The position numbers were made by a program, and so were the translations under genes. DNA of 64,000 bases from Celoporthe dispersa (lineage: Eukaryota > Ascomycota > Sordariomycetes > Diaporthales > Cryphonectriaceae), in contig WAID01000007.1 of the NCBI GenBank assembly GCA_016584495.1, forward strand, positions 62,001-126,000, written 5' to 3'. The notes beneath the pieces are model-generated. The model saw only the letters and a list, made by a program, of their open reading frames with translations. It was not told the origin of the DNA and made no database searches. Shown here in pieces: positions 33,242 through 45,530 of this stretch (the first letter of the stretch is position 1; every line of letters begins with the position of its first letter).

Positions 33242-34183
33242 ATGGACTTCTCAGCTCCGCCCGTACGGGCCTCCTTCCACGGCTTTCTGTTTGATATGGA
33301 CGGGACGATTATAGACTCTACATCTGCTATCGAGAAGCACTGGCATACGTGAGTGGACGGGAGAATACCAAACCCGCGGCCCTCGCCCTAGGCAGCCTGT
33401 CCGTCAGCCGTCGCCACCGCAAAAAACAAACAAAAAAAAAAAAGACATCTGGCCACAGGGCTAACATGAGAGGATGAGGCACCAAGTATCGGCAAGGAGA
33501 TCGGCGTCGATCCAGAGGTTATCCTGGAGACATCACACGGGCGGAGGAGTATAGACACCCTGAAGATTCTGGCACCCGAGAAGGCCAATTGGGAATGTGA
33601 GTTTGAAAAGGGTGACACTTGGGATATGCCGCTGACCTTCCCTGCAGACGTCAAGGAGATGGAGGGCCGCCTCCCCAGGCTACACGGAGACGACGCCACC
33701 GAGATCCCGGGAGCCCGCAGTCTCCTCGACGAGATAGGCCACCACAGCGTCCCCTGGGCCATCGTCACCAGCGGCACCGAGCCTCTCGTCTCCGGCTGGC
33801 TCGAGCGGCTGGGCCTCCCCACCCCAGAGCACCTCATCACCGCCGAGTCCGTCAGCAACGGCAAGCCCGACCCGGCATGCTACCTCCTGGGCAGGGAGCG
33901 CATCGGCCTCTCCGGCGACCATAGCAGCAGCAGCAGCAGCAGCAGCGTGCTGGTCCTCGAGGACTCGCCTGCCGGCATACGCGCGGGCAAGGCCGCGGGC
34001 TGTAAGGTCCTGGGCCTGGTGACGAGCCACACGGCCGAGCAGGTGAGGGGCGCCGAGCCGGACTGGATCGTGCGGGATCTGGACTCTGTCAGGGTGTTGG
34101 CGTGGGAGGGCGGGCTGCTCACGCTGGAGTTCCGCGACGGGCTTGTAGGCGTAGGCGAGGCAGCTGGCAGCAGTGCCGCCTGA
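33242..34183 (+). CDS. GPP1: Glycerol-1-phosphatase (HAD superfamily, Gpp1/Gpp2 type)
   Basis: Dephosphorylates glycerol-3-phosphate to glycerol, the last step of osmolyte synthesis. It could also act on related sugar phosphates such as 2-deoxyglucose-6-phosphate. Three exons join in phase: 33242-33348, 33487-33596 and 33648-34183. The introns are 138 nt (GTGAGT...CCAAG) and 51 nt (GTGAGT...TGCAG). The spliced CDS is 251 codons, giving 250 aa, the same length as yeast Gpp1. HAD motif I is FDMDGTIIDS; motif II is the VTSGTEP loop; the motif III region is KPDPACYLLGRERIGL; motif IV is LVLEDSPAGIRAGKAAGCK. A Ser repeat (AGC codons) at about 33922-33945 sits in a loop before motif IV. No frameshift. 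Confidence 0.93.
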
Positions 34184-37100
34184 GCATAGCTACAGCCTTG
34201 TGAGTACGGACGGAGAGGACCGGGGGGTCCTGCTACGCACAGGGCCGGTCTACAGTGCGGCAGAATCACGAGTGTCATCGCCTAGTCCGGCAGTGGCTCT
34301 TGCCGGCAGATCAATAATGTAGCCCTCTGGAGCCTCTTCTCTCGTCTCCGCCCCGCCTTGATCACCCTTTTGTCTCGGAACAACTTGCAAGTGAGGCTCA
34401 TCTTCACTATGTTCGGAAGGATACAGTGCCGTCCACACCAGAGAGATCTCGCCGAGACATCGATCCTGTGCTACATAACACCACAGAGACACCGGAACAG
34501 CAAATAATCTAGCAACATCCCGGGTGGATGAGCAGCCACGAACGTCTAGAGAAGAGGCTATCGACAGCCAGCCCTGATTCGCCAGCATCCGAACCTAGAT
34601 AGAAAGAAAAAAGAAGAAAGAGGAAGAGGAAGAGGAAGAAAAGATGCCCGCTTATACACATTTCATCGTCGTGCTAGTATTCCCTGCGACCTTCTCCTTA
34701 CAAGAGGTAATACCGCCGTGGTCTGGTGTGAGCTGGAGACACAGGCTCTTGTCAGACGGGCAACACGGGTAAGCGGAACCAGGGGGGGGGGGGGCGCGGG
34801 CTCGAGCCAGCTGGCAGTCAGCGCACAGAGCCGAGTCTGGAATAAGTACCAAACCTTGTCGTGATCTGGTTACTTACACACCTCATCTCAGCTGTCATCC
34901 CGCTACGTTTGCCAGACATGCACTTGTCATGACGCAGGACGATGCGAGGGGCCACAGTGATTGGGAGAAGGGAGAGAGAGGGATGGGGGGGAAGGGGGGA
35001 AGTCCATCATTGTTTCGGGAACCCGGTGCTACATCACACGAGGCTCCGAGGTCGACATCAGCAGCTGATGAGCAGATAGTCTGTCTGTCTCTTGTGGGAC
35101 GTCCACGTCACGTAGCCGGCCTGCGGGGAGCTGATCACAATAATCTCCGGTATAGTGCCATCATGGTTTACTATGGGCTGAGGACATGGAAGCCTACATA
35201 CAAGGTGTTCTTTTACTTTTTTTCTTTTTCTTTTTCAGCTGTGATGGGCCACCTTGTAAGGATGGCAGGCCTATGAGTTCTGGTATCAGTACAAGCGTGG
35301 TACGCAGTAGGGAAGAGTGTACCGGGCCATGAGCTTCATGTGTATAGGGCGGGGCTAGATTTCTACGCGCAGAGTGTTGTTTGGCAGTATCCACTAACAG
35401 ATGTTATGACTGAAGCCCATGTAGTAGAATCATTTCAACATAGTCAGGAGTGAACTGTGCAGAAGGCTATGAGTTTTTTCCAGATAGTCGTGTGATGAGA
35501 TAGCTAAAAAAAAAAAAAGAAAAAAGAGAAAAAAAAGAAACTATGAAGCGTTTGGGGCTTGTAAGGACAGGTTGAATAGAGAGACTGTTGCCCAGAAAGG
35601 GAGAAGGAGAGAGAATACAACTCTAGACGGCAGAGGGAGATGGGACGGTTCACTGCAAGGCCATACTCATTCATGAACTGTGCAAGACTGTGATCCAACG
35701 ACGCACTGTGACGATACTCATCAATACTAATATGGCCACGGATAAGAAGCAGTGTTCAACACTTACCTATCAGAGGCAAATAATATATATATACAACATA
35801 CACACATAAACAAAACACCCAAGTCCCCATATGACAACTTCGAGACAAAGTATCGCTCAGCGCAGGTACCTCGGAGCCTTCCGGGCTTGCGTATACTGTT
35901 ACCCTCTCCAGACTGATGTGTCGTTGCATTCCATTTCATAACCAACCAACAGTTGATGGTATCGTCTGGTCACAATGTCCATAGCACATTCGAGCAACAG
36001 AGGTCTCCGGCGTAGAAAGCTTTCCAGTCCTTGCCTTATCAGCAGGGGTCCATGATCACCTGAGCAAGTGGACTATAGCCCAAAAGTGATGATTCTTTAC
36101 GGCTTAACACGAGTAGTGGCTCGAGGACTGTGATCTCGGCGGCGGTAAGGAGGAGGTTACGGAAGAGGGTCATCAAACAGTCCCGACAGTGGTACCTAAT
36201 AGGCCTATAAGTGGAACGATCCTTAGACTATCAGTGATAGTACACTGGCCATTTTCCATAGCTAGAACAGACACCTTTTTCTTGTCCTATAGAACAACTA
36301 GAATGAGGAATCGAGAGCGAGGAGCTTCCGTCCAGCCCGGCTCCCCCGTGCAGTGCCACACCCAGGGACAATATTCACTGCAGTGATTCGTATAGCACAT
36401 CTTTTTCTCCGTCATATTTGATAATATCTCACCACTTCTCTCAAGATGGTACTATTTCCAGAGTGCCGTTCGTACTCCATTCGTCCTTTTCGTGCAATCA
36501 CCTGGCCGTGTCGTTGTGTTCTCACCACGTCCTGAAGACACCTTGCTACATGATTATCCCGGACCAGCGCACGAGGGCCCTGCAACGTACCTCGCCAGAT
36601 GAGAAAGAGAGAGAGTGTGTGTGTGCGTGTGTGTGTATGTATCCTCACCAAATCCAAACTACCACATGCGACATCCGGGATTTCTCATGCAGCCCAACCT
36701 CCAAAACCCAGCCAGGACCCATACGAAGAAACATCCGGTTCCACCTCGTCTTTCCTCCCCTTCCCCCCCGGAAAGTGCAGGTAAGCAGCCAGCCAAGACC
36801 CATCTCACAAGAGGGACCAAACCCTTCTCCCTCTACCCTCTTGTGTGTGTATGAGAGCGAGGGCGCACAACTTGCGCAAAGCGCTTACAAGACCAATATG
36901 ATTAATCAAACAAAGAAAGGAAGGGGAAGACAAAAAGAAAAAAAAAGTATACATCAGCAAAGGATCTCGATTTCTACGAATCAATCCTCTTACTTTCTAC
37001 TATTACCTCGTCACAGCGGAGGGAGGGAGGGACAAAATCTGAAGCGAAAAAAAAAAACTCTCCCTCCCTCCCCTCAAAGGAGGAAGAAAAAGCCAAACAA

Positions 37101-38280
37101 AGAAGAAGAAGAAAAAAAGGATCCACGCCTCTCCCTGGCCCCTTCCCCCCTCTTTTTTCTTTCTACCCCAGGGCCTCGCTCGACAGACGTCCGAATAAGC
37201 TTCTGACCAGAGATCGTCCCTCGCGAACCCTCTTTTGGGAGGCTCGCGAGAAAAAAAAGGGGGAGGGGAGGGGTGTCCAGCCAGATTAGAGATTGATGAG
37301 GAGTCAATAAAAAGAAAGAAGAAGGAAGAAGAAAAAAAAGGAGAGACAGGGAGAGAGAGATGAGATGAGGGATCATGATAGATACACCGCCCTTGCAGGA
37401 AAGTTGACAGATCCTGTGCAGAAAAGGTGATAGATCTTCTTTTTTTTCTCTTCCTTTCTTTCCACCCTCTCTTCTCTACGGGGGTTTCCTCCTCTTCCCA
37501 TCATCTCTCAGCCCTGTGGACTCCAAAAAAAAAATGGCAGATCACTTTTCTTATTTATTCCTCTTCCTAGCCCCAACGCCCCCGTCCCTCCCTACCTCCC
37601 TCCTTCTCCCCTTTCTCCTTTCTCTATATCCACATTTATGTTTCAAGATCTTCACTCACCTAACCCATAAAGAATAAAACCCCCTCCGGGATATGAGAAA
37701 TCAACAAAAAAGATGAGCTTGAGAAGGGGAAGGGGGAGGAAGGGAGGGGGTTTCCTTGGTGAGTGTAGTGGGAGGGGGGAGGGTGGTGTGGACAAGGAAC
37801 GAAGAGAGACAGGAGGGAAGGAAAGAGAGAAAAAAAAAAGGTGAGAGTGAGGCATAGGTGCCCGAGTAAGCGAGTCTCTCCGTAAAGGCAAAGAGATCGA
37901 CACAGCTGGTTTGTTTCTCCGAAAAAGAAAGGTAGGGGAACAAAAAAAAAGAAAGAAAGAAAAAGGATCATCTCGTCTGCATCATGATCATCAAAAGACT
38001 AGATCAAGCAAGGTACGAGCTGTAGTCGCTGGGTGGGGGGGAGGGTTCAGGTGATTTTTTTTTTACCATGGTACACATAAGAATAAGGGTATCACCACCG
38101 AACCACCGCCATATCACGATGGTTGGATTGGTGATGACGACGATCATCACTACGGACTGGCACAGCACGGGCCTTGGGGAGACGCGGGAGCTACCATGGT
38201 GGCCCGAACGTTGTGTGCGTGGTCATCCCCTCCCCCTCCCCCATATCTCCACCCATGCCCTTCAGCTCTTGGGCTTTTTC

Positions 38281-38283
<3 letters not shown>

Positions 38284-38311
<28 letters not shown>
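38284..38311. repeat. (GT)n microsatellite
   Basis: About 14 GT units in the large spacer. Confidence 0.9.
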
Positions 38312-38455
38312 CTCCCCTTCTCACTCACACTTCAGACTCCCACGACGTCAACGCGCCTTCTTCAGCCGTCGCTCTCGGACCCTCTAGCAGCCGGGCGCCA
38401 CGCACCCACACACGTAGGATCGCCGACCCACAGCGGTGGCGACTTGGAGAGAAAG

Positions 38456-38541
38456 CCAGAGAGAGAGAGAGAGAGAGAGATAGAGAGAAAAGGGGAAACA
38501 CGCAATAACAGGATACAGTAGTAGTAGTAGTAGTAGTAGTA
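38456..38541. repeat. (GA)n and (GTA)n microsatellites
   Basis: A GA run followed, after a 30-nt A-rich gap, by eight tandem GTA units. Confidence 0.9.
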
Positions 38542-41500
38542 CGGGGAGGAAGGAGGAGAAGGACAACAGCCCTCTTGCAGGTGCGTGCTTCCGGTCCTCG
38601 CTCACATCTTCTCTCCGCTTCCCCCCCCCTCTCTCCCAGCGCCCTGGGTGTGGCTTTTGATCTCTCGGACCATTCTTACGAGACCTGTCTTAAAAGCCCT
38701 CTCTTTTTCTTCTTGCTGGCCCTCTGGATCATCGTCATCTCCGTCTTCCTAGCAACAACCCAGGGGGGCGGCGGCACCAAGTGTCATCACCTGACTGTTT
38801 CCCCCCCCCTTGTGTGTGTGTCTCTCTCTCCCCTTTTTCCTGTCATGCTGACTCTTGTGTGTGTGTGTGTGTGTATGTGTGTGTGTGTGAGAGAGTGTGA
38901 GTGTGTGTGTCTTTCCTCATGCCGCGGCCCGGTGAGATCTGATCTACTGATGCCCCAGGCCCCATCATGCCAGGTCCCGACGGGTCAGCACAGGCGGCGG
39001 CGGAGATAGGCCAACCTGTGTGTGCCTCGTGAACAGCAGCAGGACACAGATGAATAACTATTACAACACTACTAATGATGATCAAGAGGTAAGTACCGCG
39101 GCGGGGTCCGCGGAGGTTCTCCATCATCGGAGTACACACAAAGAGAGGCATGCACACTGAGGTGAGCACGAGGCGAGAGACATCACAGGGTCGCCCTGCC
39201 TCGGTCCTGGCCCGCTCTTGTTGCCTCTGGGTGAGATCGCGTGTAGCCCACCTTTTGCCCGGGTCAAGCCAATGGTATCGTAGTGTGTGTATACCACCCC
39301 TCCCTCCCTTCTCTTCCAAGAAAACCAAAAAAAAAAAAAGAAAGAGAAAGAGACAGAGAGAGAGAGAGAGAGAGGCGGTATCGGTGACACAAACGGGGGC
39401 AGAGACATAACGAAAGACATCCTGTCTTCCCTGACACACAGTGGTCGGCGACGTGGGTAACGTCAAAAGACAGCTGAGGTCCCCGGTGGTTCCCAGCGGC
39501 ACGGACCGAGATTGTCGTGTATACAGAGCGCAGTAGGGAGAGGGAGAGAGAGAGAGAGAGAAGAACAGGCCAGAGACGGCTTCTTCCTCGTCGTCACTGG
39601 CTCACGATACGGACTTGAGCCACGGAGGGGGGGTTTCCTCTGTCTAGCTTGGCCGGCGGCCTGCGCGTCCTTTCAGATCAGCAGCAGGAAAAGAAAAATA
39701 AAAAAAAAATAAAGAAGAGACAGAGAAAAAAGAAGAAAAAAGGAATAAAAGAAAGAAGAAAAAAAACAGGGCCGGATCCCCGACCACCCCTCTCTCTCCT
39801 CCCTGGCCCCATGGCGATCGTCAGCGCAACATGTACTACGTACATAGTACAGTAGTACGAGTGATGATCGCTCCAGGGGGTTGTCGTTTTCGTCGCGGCC
39901 AAGCACACAGAAGAAGCAGCAGCAGCAGCACGCGCTGGGTGGCGTGCAGACCAAAAACAAAAACAAAAAAAAGAGAAAAAAAAAGCAACAAGAGCTCCCC
40001 CCAAAAAATTAAAGTCAGAAGGGACCAGGGGGCCCAAAAAAAAAGAAGAAAAAAAAAAGGCAGCCTCAGCCTGCAGATGGCCACCGGGAGCGGGCGGGCA
40101 GGAGGCCCAATCAGGGGAGGGCGAAAAGAGAACATCTCCTAGGGCCACAGATGCAGGGAGACTTGGTGGGTGGGGGGGGGAAGAGACACAACAGCGCTAC
40201 GCCCGCCTCGTGACGCAAGTTGCCATTTCGAGGTTGTGTGTGAGCCCAAAAGAGGGCCAAGGTCGGTCGGTGGGATGCAACGTGAGCTCCGCTGGCCAGA
40301 CCCCCTCTCCTCCTCCCGTCCAGAGGAGAGAAGAAGGGGAAAAAAAGAGAAAGGAAAAAAAAGACAAAGAAAAGAAAAAGGTACGCCTCTCGACAGGGCC
40401 AAATAGGAGATTTCTCGGGATGCATGTGTCTTGGTCTGCTGCAAGCAACCTGCGTCCTGCGTCCTGCGTCCTGCAGGCTCTGTGTGCCGTATTCTTTGCC
40501 TCGCTCTCGGAGGAGAATACCAAAAAAAAAAAAAGGAAAAGAAAAAAAAGATGGCGATCCTCCGCGTCTCCTGGCTGCAGCAGAGAGGGTGGCTGCTCGC
40601 GCCCACAGGCCTAGCGTCTCCTATGGAGGGTGACAAGAGAGGTTTCTCGCCCACCTGCATTGGTCGATTCCTCAAGGAGAAGAGTGAGGCGGCTGGGAGC
40701 CGCGCTTTGCACTGCTGACAAGAGCCAAAAGCAGTCGCCCTCTTTTCGGGGCAGGAAGGTGAGAGGGGGGGGGAAGGAGGGGGCCGCAGGGAAACGAAAA
40801 GAGGTTAAATGAGCCGGGTCTGTGCATTCAGGAACCTGCAATATTTCTCGGCTAGGGATCCCTGTGTGTGATCCCTGCGGTGGCCCCACAGCTCTGGATA
40901 ATCCCTGCACCCCTCCCTTCTGGGGCGCCAAGGTTTGTCAGGGACCCCCCCCAAAGGCCCCGCCAGGTGCCCAGAGGTACCCCCCAGGTACTGTACATCG
41001 TAGCCTCTCTCTCTCTCTCTCTCTCTCGCGCGCTCGCCCTCCCTCGCGGTGGTCGCTACAGCACTATCGTGTGATTCCCGCCCAGGCTGCTCTTTGGGCA
41101 AGGCGGCTCGTCAATTACACGTGGCAACCCCCCCGGCGACTAACACGGCCTGCGGTACCGATCGAACCCCCTGGATTTTTGTCCGAGGAGGAGAGAGGCC
41201 TTGCTTCTTTCCCGCTCTGCTTTTTTCCCGTCGAATCTCCACGGGAAGGGGAGCTGTCTTGTTGATCACCGACACAACACGAGGACCACGTCCAGTCCTG
41301 GGCCGGAAGGGGACGGCCCCCCTTCCCTTCCTCTTCCCTAGGTGAATGACAAACATTTTTGTAAGTCTGTCGTGCCAGGGCGGCCCCCTGGGCAGATCCG
41401 GATATGTCAGACCTGACGAGATCTCTCGGTTCGCGGCTGCCACTCCCCCGTATGTACGAGCTAAATGATCCGAGGTGCGGGCTGGGGCCCTCGGAAGAGT

Positions 41501-43885
41501 CATGATCTGCAGACCTCAGCTGAATGATTGTCTCTTTTGTGTGCGTGTGTGTGTGTGTGTGTGTGTGCGTCCTGCGGGGGGTGTCTCTCGCGGGCAGAGG
41601 GATATCTGGCATAAGTTTTATGCCTTGTGCACAAAAAGACAAGCGTCGAGCCTTTTTCTTGTTTTCCTCCACCACCTGCGCGCTGCAGGCGGCTACGCTG
41701 GTCTTGGTCTTGGCCTTGGGGGTGGAAGGGAGGGGAGGGGAGGGACAAAAGCTGATGGTTAAAAATGGGTGTGTGCTCTTGGCTTGATAGGCAACCCACG
41801 TTGTCGGATCCAAGCCATCCCGCGGAAAACGGCTAGGGCCGCAAGATCAGACGCATGGGGGGGAGGGGGATTTTCTGGGTCAATCCTGGGTCAGGCCCTG
41901 GGAAGAATTAGGTTTTCTCCCCTCCCGGAGTGGCCTCAACAGCGAATGATTCACCAGGAGAAGTCCGCACTGATGGATTCGGACACCAACTCGTCCGCCC
42001 GCTGCTGCATATTGATTGTCTTGTGTGTGTGCGTGTCCAGGCTCGATAGTTCAGACCACGCGGCGAGCCCCTCACATGTGCATGCTGCTGCATATCATAC
42101 CGCGCGAGCCTGCCGCCTCCTGTGGGCGATTCGTGACGCCCTGGGTGTGAACGGCACAGGTAGGTCACCTAGGGCGGCTGCTCGTAGGAGGCCACCCCTG
42201 GGAGATGGGGGTCTGTCTATTCCGTGCCGTGCTAGTTCGTATTCACCTGAGATTACGTGGTAGCACCAGCGCATCCACAGGCACACATAACACGCAATGC
42301 ACCCAATGCACACACACACACACACACGCGCACGCACACACGCAGAAGGAGAAGAGAGGGAGAGGGAGAGAAAAGGTTGGCCGAGTTGCGGTTGGATTTA
42401 GAATAAGCTTAGCTCAGGGTGCAAGAGCCCTCGGAGGGGGCTCTGATCGGAAAGTTTGGAATGCATGGAAGCCGCACCTCCTGGCCATGCTGGAGCGGCG
42501 GTTGGTTGGTGGAAGATCCAGCCCATCCTGTCACCTCACGTAACTATGTTAGCAGAGCCCTCGCAGCCCTCGAAGGAGCAGGAGGCGCAGGAGAAGGAGG
42601 GGGAGAAGAGGGGGGGGGCGTTGCCAATGCAAGGGCAGCCGACTAGCTTGACGTGCAGACCCGAAATGATGCAGCGAGAATATGGTCGGGATCTTGTCGA
42701 AACGAAAGAGAGAAAAAGAGAGAAAGAAAAAAACACGACAAACCTATCAGTCAGGATCGTATTCGCATCGGTATGTCAGATTAGGAGAACGCGACCGACA
42801 GCTCAGGGAGGGGGAGCAACGTCATGTCGAGCCCAGGTCCGGGCGCATATACCTAAATGGCCCAAAGAGTGAGGTCGGCATATCGAATATTTCGACCTCA
42901 GCGGCAAAGCAGCCTGGAGCCTGGGGCAAATCGCCCACTAATTGCCGGAGGGGCCGCCGTCGTCGCCTAATTTGTGACACGAACCGTCTCCTCTGCAGCG
43001 GCACTTGATCTCGTCGGCGCTGCAGAGAGATGCCCAGAGACCCGAGATTTCTGTACGTCACGGCCCATGCAATAATACACGTCTTAAGAGAGGGACCCTT
43101 GAGAAAGGGGACGGTAAATAAGAAAGAAGACATGAGATCAAGAAGGCGGTCGGGGGTTCGGTCGGTGTCTTGCCAAGGCCGACAGCCATCCAACACCTGC
43201 CTGGTGGATATCGGCCTGGGGGGATGAATGGGTTGATGGGTGGATGGATGGGTGGATGGGTGTAATCTGAGCCGGCTCGATCCCTGGTTCATCGGCCCTG
43301 AGGTTCTCTAGATGCCGCTCCGCATGGGCGTCCCGCCTGTTGTGTCCCTTACCCCTCTCTTCCTCCCCTGACGACGCCAGCCCGCAGCTTGGAGGGGGAA
43401 CATGGTGAGGGCCGTCCTCGTGTTCCGGCCCACCAACAAGACAACCCCGACGGCGCCTAGAGGGACCGGGTCGTCGTGCTTGGCTGATCCAGCAGACCGG
43501 TCGCTGGTGGTGAGGATAGCGACTCGATAGTAGTCCGCAGTAGGTACATAGTAGTAGCAGAAGGGAAGGGGGGGTGTCCTCCCTCCTCGGCCTCGTCAGC
43601 GGTCTCGGAGACGGGCTAGTGAGGAGGACCTGGCGCCGTGCGGAAGTATGGGCCGCCAGAGGCCCCTAGCTCCTTGCAGCAAGGAAATTATAGTTGAGCC
43701 CATAAATAGGCACAGGTATTCATGCGGAAGCAGTGTAACGCTGTGGCATGGGGTGGCATAGGGTGGCACAGGCCACACAGCGCCGGTAGGCAAGTGTGGG
43801 CCCTAGATGTCGACTCCGTGCTGGCTGGCCGGCAAGAAATGATCACGCAACTTGATTCTTGTCTTGTCTCCGTCTGTCTGCCTCG

Positions 43886-43918
<33 letters not shown>

Positions 43919-45493
43919 GGTAGGTGGGTGTGTACACACGCACACACACGAAAAAGGACAAGTGACCAGCGTTCCGATAAGAGTGCGTGCGTGCGCGTCC
44001 TGGGGCCTCGGCCAGGCTGTATCTGGTCTGGATAACTGCTGCTTTGTCCGTCGGTCCATAAGCACCCCTACGGCGCGAACAGAATGGTTGCAGGTTGGGT
44101 GGGGGAGGGGGGCACAAAATGAGGCCTGTCTGCTGCTGGTGTGTTCATAGTACGATGGTAGTGATAGCAGTAGCAGGTAGAGTCGAGGGCGAGACCGTCA
44201 TTGGAGGGAGCCTCGCCACTTTGAGGTGGATGGATGGGTGCAGGTGCAGGCACAGCGAGGGTTTTCTCTCGTTTGCACAGGGATATTGGAGCCGAGGCTT
44301 CACTATAGGCTGGCACGTGGTCGGCTGCGTCTGGGGAAGTTCAAAGCGGGCCGAGAAAACGTGGATTGGATGGATGGATGAATTAATGGTCTCGAATGGT
44401 ACACGGTAGGAAGAAGACAAGCCTGGTGAGAAGGTGAGTAACGCAAAAAAGAAAATAAAAGGGCAGGTGGCACAGCCTTGGGAGGGTTGTCAGTCGATCG
44501 ATCAGGCCGTTCGTCTACACCATCTGATGAGCTGCCACGATGGGCAAAATTGGGGGGGGGGGGCGCACCAAGGGCCAAGACCTGGGAGCTGCGTTAGCGA
44601 CAACCTAGCGCAGAGACCACAGACGGCTGAAAAGGGACCCTCCCTCTTCTCTCTGTCTCTCTCGTGTGTGTGAACATGAAGCTGTCCGTTGTGCATCTCC
44701 TCCGCCTCCTCCGCCCCCGCCCCCTCCCTCCACCTGCAAGAAGTGAGGGCTGGTGGTGAGGGCTGATGGCTGACGGCTGACGCTGAGACGCAGCAGCCTG
44801 CTGACCGGCGGCACAGTCGAGTCCAGTCCGGCCCAGTCCTCTTCAGCATATCGCGCCCAGGGAACGGTGTGAGAAAAAAAGTAAGAACGAAATAAAGGCT
44901 GATGGCTTCTGCACAGCGTATGCAAGACACTGGCTGCATGCATGCGTGTATGCACCGTACCAGAGGTAGCGGCTGACGAGAGGAACAAGTTTGTTGAGCT
45001 GTTGGGTGGTCGCAGCTCGGCTTTCCTGTTTGGTTGGGGGGGGGGGTCGTGGGAAAGGTGAGAAGGAACCAGACAACCAGCGTTCAGTCACAGTAGGCAG
45101 TCGCAGAGGGGAGGAAGATCTTTGGTTGGGTGATTACCATGTACAGAGAGGGGGTAGTAGCGACCGGCTGGGTGAGAGAGGTGAGTAGGGTAGGAGTAGG
45201 AGCAGAAGCAGAGGCAGACAGGAAGGAGCACCCTCCCCCGAGGCGTGGCAGCGAGTGACAGGGCCGGCCTCAGGGCCTTACCGCGCAGAAGAACCCAGCT
45301 AGCAGCGTGCAGATCTCCCGAGGTCCGGTCCGCTGGAATGCAGGCACAGGTGCCTGAGGTGCTGCCAAGGAACGCCCCTAACGTGCCTGGAGCGGGTGCC
45401 TGAAAAGAGCTCGAGTAGCGACGTCCTACCGCCCATAGGGCCTGTCCGTTCCCTAGCTTCCGTCGGGTGTTCAGTCTGTAGGGAAAGGGGGGA

Positions 45494-45497
<4 letters not shown>

Positions 45498-45528
<31 letters not shown>
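45498..45528. repeat. (CA)n microsatellite
   Basis: About 15 CA units in the large spacer. Confidence 0.9.

Positions 45529-45530
<2 letters not shown>

Noticed and set aside
36418..37206. A 262-aa frame in the large spacer
   Set aside because: Passes through GT repeats and poly-purine sequence; no protein-like conservation signal.
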